This document shows, piece by piece, positions 1-9,165 of a DNA stretch of 35,803 nt. The stretch comes from Lentisphaerota bacterium (GTDB taxonomy: Bacteria; Verrucomicrobiota; Kiritimatiellia; CAIQIC01; Lenti-01), in contig JAAZFE010000077.1 in NCBI GenBank assembly GCA_012511885.1, positions 1-35,803 on the forward strand, written 5' to 3'. Each line of letters begins with the position of its first letter. The stretch's first letter is position 1. A model generated the notes under the pieces. It saw only the letters and a program-made list of their open reading frames with translations. It searched no databases and was not told the origin of the DNA. A program made the translations under genes and the position numbers.

Positions 1-555
1 GATCAGGGGCGGGGCAGGCGTGGGGGTGGGGGTGGCGGGGTGCGGAGGGAGGGGGCGCGGGTGGGGCGGGGTGGTTGGATGGGGGGGGAGGGGTTTGGTT
101 GGAGGGGGTGTCGGGGGCCGAGGGGAGGGAGGGCGGGCGGGGGCGGGGAGGGCTTGCTCCACTTCGGCGGCCATATCGAAGAAGTCCATGCGGGCGGCGA
201 GCCAGTCGGCGTAGGGCTGGGAGTTGGGGTCGGCGCGCAGGCTGGCGAGGGTTTGGGAGGTTTGGTCGCGCAGGGCGGACAGCCCGGCGAGGCTCTCCTG
301 GGCGAGGGCGTCCTGGATGGGGGCGAAGGTGGCGCGCAGTTCGTCGGCGGTGTAGAAGCGGTAGTTTTCGCGGATGGAGGGGGGGGCGAGGTTGTCGAGG
401 AGCTGCTGGCCGGTGTTGGCGATGGTGTCGTAGTCGAGTTCCCAGTCGCTGGTGAAGGCGGCGGCGTTGAAGGGGAGGGCGAGCAGGAGGGCGACGCCAG
501 CGAGGCCTTGGCGGCGGGCGGCGGGATGGCGGCGTTTTTGGGGGAGGGTGTTCAT
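1..555 (-). CDS. secreted protein of unknown function, partial (runs off window start), Pro-rich C-terminal part
   Basis: Open minus frame from ATG at 555 (MNTLPQKRRHPAARRQGLAGVALLLALPFNAAAFTSDWELDYDTIANTGQQLLDNLAPPSIRENYRFY...) with an N-terminal signal-like hydrophobic stretch; no stop before base 1. Confidence 0.55.
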   Translation of the reverse strand, partial: MNTLPQKRRHPAARRQGLAGVALLLALPFNAAAFTSDWELDYDTIANTGQQLLDNLAPPSIRENYRFYTADELRATFAPIQDALAQESLAGLSALRDQTSQTLASLRADPNSQPYADWLAARMDFFDMAAEVEQALPAPARPPSPRPPTPPPTKPLPPHPTTPPHPRPLPPHPATPTPTPAPPLI

Positions 556-564
556 GGGGCGGTC

Positions 565-1008
565 TCAGGCGGGGTAATAGTCGGGGCCGGGGGTGAAGGC
601 GTTTTCGATGTGGCGGATTTCGGGGGAGGGGTCGCCGGGGGCGCCGACGATTTCGATGACATCGAAGCGGATGCGGGGGGGGCGGGTTTTGAGGCGGAGG
701 AGGTAGCGGTTGGCGGCGCGGCCGAGGGTGCGCCGCTTGGCGCGGTCCACGGCGGCGGCGGGGCGGCCGAAGCGTTCGCTGCGGCGGGTTTTGACTTCGA
801 CGAAGACGAGGGTTTCGGGGGCGGGGGAGCGGGCGACGAGATCGAGTTCGAGGCGGGAGCCGAAGCGGATGTTGCGTCCGAGGATGCGGTAGCCCTTGCG
901 CCGGAGGTGGCGGGCGGCGAGGTCTTCGCCCCACGCGCCGGTTTGGTGCGCGGCGGGGGTGGGGGCGGGGGAGCGGCGCAGGAGCGCGCGCAGCCAGCGG
1001 ACGATCAT
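565..1008 (-). CDS. YraN/UPF0102 family endonuclease-like protein
   Basis: GAWGEDLAARHLRRKGYRILGRNIRFGSRLELDLVARSPAPETLVFVEVKTRRS: typical YraN restriction-endonuclease-like fold motif; follows rnhB. Confidence 0.9.
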   Translation of the reverse strand: MIVRWLRALLRRSPAPTPAAHQTGAWGEDLAARHLRRKGYRILGRNIRFGSRLELDLVARSPAPETLVFVEVKTRRSERFGRPAAAVDRAKRRTLGRAANRYLLRLKTRPPRIRFDVIEIVGAPGDPSPEIRHIENAFTPGPDYYPA

Positions 1009-1640
1009 GGCGCGGCCTCCGGCAGGCAGGCGGCGACGGGCGTGAAGGACCGGCGGTGGGCGGGGCTGGGGCCGTGGCGGCGCAGCGCTTCGAGGTGGGC
1101 GCGGGTGGGATAGCCCTTGTGGCGGGCGAAATCGTATTGCGGGTGGATTTGGGCGAGGGCGGTCATGTGGCGGTCGCGGGTGACTTTGGCGATGACGCTG
1201 GCGGCGGCGATGGACAGGCTTTGGGAGTCGCCGCGGACGATGGCGCGATGCGGGACGGGCAGGCCTTGGACGGGGCGGCCATCCACGAGGGCGAGGCCGG
1301 GAGGCGGGACGAGCTGGGCGAGGGCGCGGGCCATGGCGAGGTGGGTGGCGCGCAGGATGTTGAGCGTGTCGATTTCGGAGACGTCGGCGAGGCCGACGCC
1401 GATGGCGGTGTCGGGGCTGGAGGTCAGCAGGTCATAAAAAAACTCCCGGCGGGAGGCGGGGAGTTTTTTGGAGTCGGTGAGATCGCGCAGGGGGGTGTCG
1501 GCCCAGGTTTCGAGGAAAGGCCGGGCGAAGATGACGGCGGCGGCAACGACGGGTCCGGCGAGGGGGCCGCGGCCGGCTTCGTCCACTCCGGCAATCCGCG
1601 CGAGGCCCTGTTGCCAGGCCGCCTGCTCGAAGCGGAGCAA
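1005..1640 (-). CDS. rnhB: ribonuclease HII
   Basis: [36 protein letters not shown]-like ([15 protein letters not shown]); overlaps yraN by 4 nt. Confidence 0.95.
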   Translation of the reverse strand: MLRFEQAAWQQGLARIAGVDEAGRGPLAGPVVAAAVIFARPFLETWADTPLRDLTDSKKLPASRREFFYDLLTSSPDTAIGVGLADVSEIDTLNILRATHLAMARALAQLVPPPGLALVDGRPVQGLPVPHRAIVRGDSQSLSIAAASVIAKVTRDRHMTALAQIHPQYDFARHKGYPTRAHLEALRRHGPSPAHRRSFTPVAACLPEAAP

Positions 1641-1658
1641 GGGGGGGGTCCTTCCGGT

Positions 1659-2006
1659 TTAGACGCGCTCTTTGAGGCGGCTCTGCTTGCTGGTGCGCTT
1701 GCGCATGTAGTAGAGCTTGGCGCGGCGGGTTTTGCCGCGGCGCTCGACTTTGACTTTGACGACATAGGGCGAGTGCAGGGGGAAGACGCGTTCGACGCCG
1801 ACGCCGAAGGAAATGCGGCGCACGGTGAAGGTTTCGGTCGCGCCGCCGCCATCGCGGGCGATGACCAGACCGGAATAGACCTGGACGCGTTCTTTGTCGC
1901 CTTCCTTGATTTTGACGTGGACCTGGACGGAATCGCCGACGGTGAACTCCGGGACCTCGTCTTTCATCTGGCTTTGTTCAACTTTTTGCAAAAGGGCTGT
2001 TTTCAT
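1659..2006 (-). CDS. rplS: 50S ribosomal protein L19
   Basis: [63 protein letters not shown]...RAKLYYMR. Confidence 0.97.
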   Translation of the reverse strand: MKTALLQKVEQSQMKDEVPEFTVGDSVQVHVKIKEGDKERVQVYSGLVIARDGGGATETFTVRRISFGVGVERVFPLHSPYVVKVKVERRGKTRRAKLYYMRKRTSKQSRLKERV

Positions 2007-2051
2007 GGGGACACCTGTTTGTCTTGACTACCAATAGGCAAGTGAGCGGGC

Positions 2052-2079
2052 ATGATAGGGGATTGCCCGGACGCGTCAA
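2052..2079 (-). promoter_or_regulatory. predicted sigma-70-like promoter of rplS
   Basis: On the minus strand TTGACG (2079-2074), 16-nt spacer, TATCAT (2057-2052), upstream of the rplS ATG at 2006. Confidence 0.5.
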
Positions 2080-2080
2080 G

Positions 2081-2139
2081 CCTGGATTATTCATCAACCT
2101 GGATGAAAGCATTGTTATTTGCTGCAGGGCCGCATGATG
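2081..2139 (+). repeat. copy 1 of a ~59-bp dispersed intergenic repeat
   Basis: CCTGGATTATTCATCAACCTGGATGAAAGCATTGTTATTTGCTGCAGGGCCGCATGATG matches 22595-22653 with about 5 mismatches. Confidence 0.85.
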
Positions 2140-2208
2140 GGGTCGGGGGCGGGCGGAGAAAGTCTTGAGTGGGCGGGGGGGGCGGGGTAGAGTGGAAAGC
2201 GAAATTGA

Positions 2209-2281
2209 GGGCCCTTAGCTCAGTGGTCAGAGCGGGAGACTCATAATCTCTTGGTCGCAGGTTCAAGTCCTGCAGGGCCCA
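2209..2281 (+). tRNA. tRNA-Ile (CAT anticodon, probably lysidine-modified tRNA-Ile2)
   Basis: Cloverleaf GGGCCCT...AGGGCCC-A, anticodon loop CTCATAA; closely resembles E. coli ileX/ileY (TTAGCTCAGTGGT.AGAGC...GACTCATAATC.CTTGGTCGC.GGTTCAAGTCC.GCAGGG) rather than elongator or initiator Met. Confidence 0.9.
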
Positions 2282-2350
2282 CATTAAGCGGAGTATATTC
2301 GCGGCCGGACGTTTGCGGGGGGGGGGATGGGCCGGCGGCAGGAGGCGGTC

Positions 2351-3007
2351 ATGGATGTTGCGGAGTTGTTGGCCCGGCGGCATTGCGTGAAGGCGTTTGA
2401 CGCGGAGCGCAAGATTCCGGAGGAGACGATGGCGAAGCTGCGCGAGGCGCTGCGGTTGAGCGCGTCGTCGGTGAACACGCAGCCCTGGCATGTGGTGGTG
2501 GCGGCCGGGGCGGCGGGCAAGGAGCGGATGGCCCGGGCGGCGAGCGGTCCCTACGCGTATAACGCGCCGAAGATTTTGGCGGCGTCGCATGTTGTCGCGC
2601 TGTGCGCGCGGCGGGATTTGGACTCGGCGGCGCTCGAGGCGGTGCTGGCGCAGGAGGGGCGCGACGGGCGCTTCCCGCGGCCGGGGGATGCGGAACGCCA
2701 GCGGGCCTCGCGCGAGTCGTATGTGGCGCTGCATCGCGACGAGCTTCAAGATTTGCCGCATTGGATGGGCAAGCAGGTGTATTTGCAGCTGGGAACGCTG
2801 CTGCTGGCGGCGGCGGCGCTGGAGGTGGACGCCTGCCCGATGGAGGGGTTTGACCCGGATGTGCTGAGCCGCGAGCTGGGTTTGGAGGCCAAGGGCTTGC
2901 GCCCGGTGGTGATGGTGGCGCTGGGCTACCGCTCGGCGGAGGACTGGAACGCGGCGCTGCCGAAGTCGCGGCTGTCCGCGGAGACGGTGTTTACATTTTT
3001 GGATTGA
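2351..3007 (+). CDS. nitroreductase family NAD(P)H-dependent oxidoreductase (NfsB-like)
   Basis: MDVAELLARRHCVKAFDAERKIPEETMAKLREALRLSASSVNTQPWHVVV...LGYRSAEDW: nitroreductase FMN-binding motifs; start taken at the in-frame ATG 2351. Confidence 0.9.
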   Translation: MDVAELLARRHCVKAFDAERKIPEETMAKLREALRLSASSVNTQPWHVVVAAGAAGKERMARAASGPYAYNAPKILAASHVVALCARRDLDSAALEAVLAQEGRDGRFPRPGDAERQRASRESYVALHRDELQDLPHWMGKQVYLQLGTLLLAAAALEVDACPMEGFDPDVLSRELGLEAKGLRPVVMVALGYRSAEDWNAALPKSRLSAETVFTFLD

Positions 3008-3028
3008 GCGGCGCTGGGGGGGGGCGGG

Positions 3029-5434
3029 TCAGGGGATCCAGGCGAGGGCCATCTGCTGGATGGTGGTGTCGGAGCGGCGGGGGGCGACGCGGGTGGTGGT
3101 GATGTCGAGGTTGGCGGGGTCGTAGGCCTCGCGGATGCGCTCGGTTTCGCGTTCGATTTCGGCTTCGAGTTCGGCGCGGCTGCGGCGGACGGCCTCGAGG
3201 GTTTCGCCAGCTTGTTTGATGTCGAGTTTGCCTTTGCCGCTGCGGCTGATGGAGCCGATGCCGGTGGTGGCGCGGCCGAGGCCGCCCATTTTGCGGCCGA
3301 GCAGCACGGACATGGCGGCGGCGCCGAAGTTGATGGCGGTGCTCATGTGCTGGCGGGAGAGCTGGGCCTTTTTGCTTTCGACCGTGGCGGCGGCGCGGCG
3401 TTCGCGTTCTTCGAGGGTGGCGAATTTGGCGGCCATTTTCTTTTGGAGGGCCTCGAGTTGGGCGTCGCGGTGTTCGCGGAGGAGCTGGCTGGCGCGGATG
3501 CGGAAGTCGCCTTCGCTTTCGTCGGGGGCGGCGACGAGTTTATGGGCGGGGAGGCTGGGGAGTTCGAGGGTTTGTGTTTCGGTGATGAAGGCCTTGAAGT
3601 CCCGGGTGTATTGGGTGTAGAGCTTGGGATCGGCCAGGGCCGGGGGGACGTTGTCGTGAGCCCAATCCGTGCGGGGCGGATAGGTGTCTTCTTCGGGGGC
3701 GGGCTCGGCATTGACCCAGGAGATGTTGCCCTGGGCGTCGGGCCGGACGATGTAGCGGACGGTTTGCCAGGAGTCGAGTTTTTGGCGGAGGTCCACATAG
3801 TGGATGCGCGCGGCGGCGAGGAGGGCGGGGCGATAGGCGGGGGGGTGGGCGGCGGCGCCGGGGGAGCGCAGATAGACCTGGGCGAGGGCGGGGGGGAGGA
3901 TGGTTTTGGTGGCGGCGGCGGGGGGCGGCGCGGCTGGGGCGGGGGGCGCAACCGGGGCGAGGGTCGGGGTGGGCTCGGGGGGGGTGGCCTGGACGTATGG
4001 CGCTGGCGCCGGGGCGGGGGCCGCGGCTTTTTGGCCGGCCATGAGGGCGCCGATTTGGGCGGGGGAGAGGGGGCCGCGCAGGTAGGACATGCACCAGCGG
4101 GTTTCGAAGAGGAGGGGGGCGTCGTCGTGCACGTTGCGCATCAGGAAGACGCGGCTGCCCAGATTGGCCATGAGGCGGGCGAGGGTGCCGCGGTCGAGGC
4201 CGTCGCCGTCGGTGGCGCTGGTGAGGCCTTCGATGACCCGGGCCTTGTCGCGCTCGGTCTGGAGGCGGCCGATGAACCAGGTGCCGGTGTTGGAGAGTCC
4301 GCGGTAGTCGAGGTCCACGGGGTTCTGGGTGGCCAGGACGATGCCGAGACCGTAGGCGCGGGCCTGCTTGAGCAGGGTGAGCATGGCGGTTTTGGCAGGC
4401 GGGTTGGAGGTGGGCGGGAAATAGCCGAAGATTTCGTCCATGTAGAGGAGGGCGCGCAGGGCGGAGGTGCCGGTTTGGCGGCGGGTCCAGGCGAGAACTT
4501 CGTTGAGGAACACGGTGACGAAGAACATGCGTTCGGCATCGTTGAGATGGGAGATGGAGAGGATGGAGACGCGGGGTTTGCCGGCGGGGGTGTAGAGCAG
4601 CCGCTGGATGTCGAGGGGTTCGCCTTCGGTCCAGGAGGAGAAGCCGGGGGAGGCGGCCAGGTTGTTGAGCTTTATGGCGAGGGCGAAGCGGTCCTTGGTG
4701 GGGAAGAAGGCATCGAGGGGAAAGGCGCCGATGCGGTCCAGGCCGGGGTCCTGGACGGCGTGGATGAGGTTGACCAGGGTCAGGTCGCGTCCGGCGCGCC
4801 ATTCGCGGTCCACGAGGTTGGCGAGGAGGATGTGCTCGCGCGACTGGATGGGGTCGGCGTCGATGCCAATGAGGGCGAGCAGGCCGGAGACGGCAGCCGA
4901 GACGCGGTCGCGCATGGCGGTGGGATCGTTGGCCAGTTCCGGAGGGGGGGCGGCCAGCGAGGAGAGGATGGAGAGGGGGCGTCCGGTTGGAGAGCCGGGG
5001 GTATAGATGGAGAATTCGGCGGAGGCGCGGAGGCGGGCGATGCGGTCGCCGTCCTGTCCCCAGGCGGCGAGGCCCTTGCGCCAGGTTTCGGCGGTTTGAG
5101 CGGCGAACTGGTCGGCCGGGATTTGTTTGCGCGCGGCTTCGTCTTCATCCACCCAGGGGCGGAAGTCGGCGGCGGAGAGCTCGGGGAAGGTGAGCAGGAG
5201 GTTGCCCATGTCGCCTTTGGGATCAATGATGAGAGTGGGGATGCCGTCAATGGCGGCTTCCTCGATGATGCCAATGCCGAGGCCGGTTTTGCCGGAGCCG
5301 GTCATGCCGACGCAGACGGCGTGGGTGGTGAGGTCTTTGGATTTATACAGGAGGGCTTCGTCGGTGGGGGTGAGAGTTTCGGAATCGTAGCGGCGGCCCA
5401 AATAAAACACGCCCAGTTTCTCGAAGTCGGTCAT
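3029..5434 (-). CDS. HerA/DUF853-like P-loop ATPase with Pro-rich linker and C-terminal coiled coil
   Basis: CVGMTGSGKTGLGIGIIEEAAIDGIPTLIIDPKGDMGNLLLTFP (Walker A), LYMDEIFGYFPP (Walker B), LATQNPVDLDYRGLSNTGTWFIGRLQTERDK. Confidence 0.85.
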   Translation of the reverse strand: MTDFEKLGVFYLGRRYDSETLTPTDEALLYKSKDLTTHAVCVGMTGSGKTGLGIGIIEEAAIDGIPTLIIDPKGDMGNLLLTFPELSAADFRPWVDEDEAARKQIPADQFAAQTAETWRKGLAAWGQDGDRIARLRASAEFSIYTPGSPTGRPLSILSSLAAPPPELANDPTAMRDRVSAAVSGLLALIGIDADPIQSREHILLANLVDREWRAGRDLTLVNLIHAVQDPGLDRIGAFPLDAFFPTKDRFALAIKLNNLAASPGFSSWTEGEPLDIQRLLYTPAGKPRVSILSISHLNDAERMFFVTVFLNEVLAWTRRQTGTSALRALLYMDEIFGYFPPTSNPPAKTAMLTLLKQARAYGLGIVLATQNPVDLDYRGLSNTGTWFIGRLQTERDKARVIEGLTSATDGDGLDRGTLARLMANLGSRVFLMRNVHDDAPLLFETRWCMSYLRGPLSPAQIGALMAGQKAAAPAPAPAPYVQATPPEPTPTLAPVAPPAPAAPPPAAATKTILPPALAQVYLRSPGAAAHPPAYRPALLAAARIHYVDLRQKLDSWQTVRYIVRPDAQGNISWVNAEPAPEEDTYPPRTDWAHDNVPPALADPKLYTQYTRDFKAFITETQTLELPSLPAHKLVAAPDESEGDFRIRASQLLREHRDAQLEALQKKMAAKFATLEERERRAAATVESKKAQLSRQHMSTAINFGAAAMSVLLGRKMGGLGRATTGIGSISRSGKGKLDIKQAGETLEAVRRSRAELEAEIERETERIREAYDPANLDITTTRVAPRRSDTTIQQMALAWIP

Positions 5435-5594
5435 GATGTTTCTCCTGCTTAAATCCTGGGGGTAGTGTAAATATTTTTTGGCGGGGGTGAAGTCCTATAT
5501 TGCGCGGGCCGGCACGGGGCGGCGGGGGCAGGAAATGGTTTGGCAGGGGCGGTGGGGGAAGCTATGATGAAAGGATGAGAGAGTGTCGCGGATG

Positions 5595-8500
5595 AGACGA
5601 TTCTGGCACTGCGTATTGTGGGCGCTCCTTGTGCCGGTGTTGCCGGCGTTGGGCAGCGGGTTGGATTTGCCGGCCGATGAGGCGGGGCGGCCGGGGGCGC
5701 ATTCGGAGATTCGGATCGGGGTGCCGGTGGATTCGCCGCCGACTTGCTTCAGGGATGCGGACGGGACGCCGGCGGGGTTGGGGGTGGATGTGCTGGAGGA
5801 GTTGAATGAGCTGCTGGGGGGGGCGTTGCGCTATGAGACGGGGACGTATGGGGAGCTGGTGGCGAAGTTTGAGGCGGGGGACCTGGACGGTTTGATGGAC
5901 GCGGTGCCGGGCGGGCGGCTGGACCGGGTGGCGGCGTTTACGCCGGCGTATCTCGAGGTGCCGGCGGTGATGGTGGGCAAGCGCGATTCGCGTTATTACC
6001 GCGACGCGCGGATGCTGACGGGCAGTTCGCTGGGGCTGGAGAAGGGGAACGTGCTGGAGGGGTGGTTCGCGCAGCATCATCCGAAGGTGCGGGTGCGGAC
6101 GTATCCGACCGCGGCGGCGGCGCTGGATGCGGTGGCACGCGGGCAGGTGGTGGCCTACGCGGGGAACCGGGCGGTGGCGTTGCATGTGCTGGAGCGCGAG
6201 ATGCTGTCGAGCCTGCATTTGCAGGGGCTGCTGGAGGAGGCGCCGTCGGCGTTGTGCCTGGCCGTGCGGCAGGACCGCCCGGAGCTGGCGGAGCTGCTCG
6301 AGCGGCTGACGCGCGAGGTGCTGCAGCGGCACGGGAGGTCTCTGCGGGCGAAATGGTTTGTGCTGTCGAGCCGGGTGGGGGGGCGGTTCGAGTTGTCGGA
6401 GACGGCGGAGGCCTGGCTGGAGGGCCGGACGGTGATCCGCCTCGGGCTGCCGAACAATATGGCGCCGCTGGCCTGCGCGGGTTTGGATGGCGAGCCGCAG
6501 GGGTTGGCGATGGATTTGGCGGACCTGATGAACGAGCGGCTGGGGGGGCGGCTGGAGGTGGTTTTGGGCACGGAGGAGGAGCTGGCGGCGGCCATGCGGG
6601 CGGGGGAGTTGGAGGGCCGGATGGAGGTGTCGCCGGAGTGTGACGGGGAGCTTTGCCTGCTGACGAAGCCTTACGCGAACATCCCCAACGTGATTGTCGG
6701 GCGGCGGGGGGGACGGCAGCATACCGCGTTGGATAGTTTGGACGGACGGACGGTGGCGGTGGTGGCGGGGTCGCCGGCGGAGAAGCATCTCCGCGGCGAG
6801 CGGCCGAAGATCAAGCTGACGGTGTTTGAGGACACGCGCCGGGCGCTGGCGGCGGTGTCGGAGGAGCAGGCGGAGGCCTATGTGGGGAACCGGGCCGCGG
6901 CGACCTGGGGCATTGCCCGCGATATGCTGGCTGATTTGCATGTTCAGGGTTCGGCCTGGGACATTGACGCGTTGAGAGCGATTGGGGTGCGTCAGGATTT
7001 GCCGGAGTTGCGCGAGGTGCTGAACGCGGCGCTGGCCGCGCTGCCGACGGAGGCGGTGCAGAGTGTTTATGAACGCTGGGGGGGGCGGGACTGGCATCAG
7101 ATGGCCGAGCTGTCGTGGGTGCAGTTGTCGCCGGAGGAGCGCCAGTGGCTCGAGGCGCATCCGGAGATTCTGGTGGGGAGCAACCCGCGGTGGGCGCCGC
7201 TGGAGTTTACGGACCACACGGGGCAGTTCCAGGGGATTGGCTGCGACTATCTCGAGCGGTTTGGCAAGGCGCTGGGAGTGAAGTTCCGGCATGTTTCGAT
7301 TCCATCGTGGCGGCAGGCGCAGGCCAAGCTGCGCGACGGCGAGATGGACATGCTCAGCTCGCTGAACAAGGCGAGCGCGCGGCGGGTGGAGATCGAGTTC
7401 ACGCCGCCGTATCAGGCGCTGCCGACGGCGATTTTCACGCATGAGAACACGCCGTATGTGGGGCGGGCGGAGGATCTAAAGGGGATGCGGGTGGCGGCGG
7501 TGGTGGGCTACGGCCTCGAGCAGTATCTGCAGGCGAAAGTGCCGGGGTTGAAGGTGGACACGGTCTATGACGTGCCCACCGCGCTGAAGCGGCTGGACTC
7601 GGGGGAGCTGGACGCGTTTGTGGGGAGCCTGCTGGTGACAGGGCAGTACATTCAGAAGGGGGGGCACACGCGCATCAAGGTGGGGGGGGAGCTGGATTTT
7701 GTGTATCAGCCGGCGTTCGCGGTGCGGCGGGACATGAAGATTCTGGCGCAGATTTTGGCGAAGGCGCTGGCGGGGGTGGATGAGCAGGAGCGCGCGGCGC
7801 TGGCGCGCAAGTGGACGGTGGTGACGTTCGAGAAACGGATTGACTACCGCAAGCTCTACAAGTACGCGGCCGGCACGCTGGCGCTGCTGGCGCTGTTTTT
7901 CTACTGGAACCGGCGGATGGCGGCGGAGATCCGCCGGCGCAAGGCGGTCGAGGCGTCGCTGCGCAAGAGCGAGGAGGCGCTGGTGGCGGCGAACAAGGAG
8001 CTGGAGGCGTTCTCGTATTCGGTGTCGCACGATCTGCGCGCGCCGCTGCGGCACGTGGCCGGGTTCGTGCAGTTGCTGCAGGCCAACGCGCAGGGCAAGC
8101 TTGACGAGACGGGCACGCGCTATATCGAGGTGATCGCGGGGGCGGCCAAGAAAATGGGCGAGCTGATTGATGACCTGCTGTCGTTTTCGCGAATGGGGCG
8201 GGCCAAGATGAATCTCGAGCCGGTGGCGCTGGAGGGGCTGGTGGATGAATGCCGCAAGGCGCTCGATCTCGAGATGGCGGGGCGGGACATCGAGTGGGTG
8301 ATCGGGGCGCTGCCGGAGGTGCAGGCGGACCGGTCGCTGCTGCGGCAGGTGCTGGCGAACCTGCTGGGGAACGCGGTGAAGTATTCCGGCAAGCGCGAGC
8401 GGGCCCGGATCGAGGTGTCGGCCCGCCTCGAGGGCGAAGAGCAGATCATTTGGGTGCGGGACAACGGGGCGGGCTTTGACATGAAGTATGTGGACAAGCT

Positions 8501-8693
8501 CTTCGGAGTTTTCCAGCGGCTGCACAGCGACACCGATTTTGAGGGGACGGGGATCGGGCTGGCCAACGTGCGGCGGATCATCACGCGGCACGGCGGGCGG
8601 ACCTGGGCGGAAGGCGCGGTGGACGAGGGGGCGGCGTTCTATTTCACCCTGCCGGCGGAAGCGGCGGGCGAGCCCGCAGAGGAGGCATCATGA
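5595..8693 (+). CDS. sensor histidine kinase with three tandem SBP_bac_3-type periplasmic domains, one TM helix, HisKA and HATPase
   Basis: ORF from 5583 (MSRM; alternative in-frame Met at 5592, so the exact start is uncertain). Three SBP-like segments (IRIGVPVDSPPTCFRDADG..., IRLGLPNNMAPLACAGLDGEPQG..., ILVGSNPRWAPLEFTDHTGQFQG...), TM YAAGTLALLALFFYWN, H-box EAFSYSVSHDLRAPLRHV, N-box NLLGNAVKYS, G-boxes DNGAGFDM, GTGIGLANV. Confidence 0.9.
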   Translation, partial: RRFWHCVLWALLVPVLPALGSGLDLPADEAGRPGAHSEIRIGVPVDSPPTCFRDADGTPAGLGVDVLEELNELLGGALRYETGTYGELVAKFEAGDLDGLMDAVPGGRLDRVAAFTPAYLEVPAVMVGKRDSRYYRDARMLTGSSLGLEKGNVLEGWFAQHHPKVRVRTYPTAAAALDAVARGQVVAYAGNRAVALHVLEREMLSSLHLQGLLEEAPSALCLAVRQDRPELAELLERLTREVLQRHGRSLRAKWFVLSSRVGGRFELSETAEAWLEGRTVIRLGLPNNMAPLACAGLDGEPQGLAMDLADLMNERLGGRLEVVLGTEEELAAAMRAGELEGRMEVSPECDGELCLLTKPYANIPNVIVGRRGGRQHTALDSLDGRTVAVVAGSPAEKHLRGERPKIKLTVFEDTRRALAAVSEEQAEAYVGNRAAATWGIARDMLADLHVQGSAWDIDALRAIGVRQDLPELREVLNAALAALPTEAVQSVYERWGGRDWHQMAELSWVQLSPEERQWLEAHPEILVGSNPRWAPLEFTDHTGQFQGIGCDYLERFGKALGVKFRHVSIPSWRQAQAKLRDGEMDMLSSLNKASARRVEIEFTPPYQALPTAIFTHENTPYVGRAEDLKGMRVAAVVGYGLEQYLQAKVPGLKVDTVYDVPTALKRLDSGELDAFVGSLLVTGQYIQKGGHTRIKVGGELDFVYQPAFAVRRDMKILAQILAKALAGVDEQERAALARKWTVVTFEKRIDYRKLYKYAAGTLALLALFFYWNRRMAAEIRRRKAVEASLRKSEEALVAANKELEAFSYSVSHDLRAPLRHVAGFVQLLQANAQGKLDETGTRYIEVIAGAAKKMGELIDDLLSFSRMGRAKMNLEPVALEGLVDECRKALDLEMAGRDIEWVIGALPEVQADRSLLRQVLANLLGNAVKYSGKRERARIEVSARLEGEEQIIWVRDNGAGFDMKYVDKLFGVFQRLHSDTDFEGTGIGLANVRRIITRHGGRTWAEGAVDEGAAFYFTLPAEAAGEPAEEAS

Positions 8694-9157
8694 TCGAACG
8701 TTACATTCTTCTGGCGGAGGACAACCCCAACGACGCGGAGCTGACGGTGGCCGCGCTGCGCGAGAGCAAGCTGGTGTGTCCGATCGAGGTGGTGCGCGAC
8801 GGGGCCGAGGCGCTGGACTTTTTGTATTGCCGGGGTGCCTACGCCGGGCGCAAGGGCGGGCCGCCGGCGGTGATTTTGCTGGATTTGAAGATGCCGAAGC
8901 TGAGCGGCCTGGACGTGTTGCGGACGATCAAGAGCGACCCGGCGCTGAGCATGATTCCGGTGGTGATGCTGACGTCGTCGCGCGAGGAGAAGGACTTGAC
9001 GCAAAGCTACGCGAGCGGCGTGAACGCCTATGTGGTCAAGCCGGTGGAGTTCATGGAGTTCATGCAGGCGGTGGGGGAGCTGGGGCAGTTCTGGGGGCAG
9101 GTGAATGAACCCTCGCCCATAACGATTCCCCCGCCGGCCGGGTCCGGGGACGAGTGA
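8690..9157 (+). CDS. single-domain response regulator (Rcp1-like)
   Basis: ILLAEDNPNDAELTVAALRE...VILLDLKMPKLSGLDVLRTIKSD...VVMLTSS...VVKPVEF; ATGA overlap with the upstream kinase stop. Confidence 0.92.
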   Translation: MIERYILLAEDNPNDAELTVAALRESKLVCPIEVVRDGAEALDFLYCRGAYAGRKGGPPAVILLDLKMPKLSGLDVLRTIKSDPALSMIPVVMLTSSREEKDLTQSYASGVNAYVVKPVEFMEFMQAVGELGQFWGQVNEPSPITIPPPAGSGDE

Positions 9158-9165
9158 AGGAGAAG

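Noticed and set aside
2209-2281. Elongator/initiator tRNA-Met
   Set aside because: CAT anticodon, but the body closely matches the tRNA-Ile2 (lysidine) consensus.
3212-5452. 746-aa plus-strand ORF antisense to the HerA-like ATPase
   Set aside because: Low-complexity translation with no recognisable domain; opposite strand encodes clear Walker motifs.
5562-7442. 626-aa minus-strand ORF opposite the sensor kinase
   Set aside because: Arg/His/Pro-rich low-complexity translation typical of antisense GC-rich frames.
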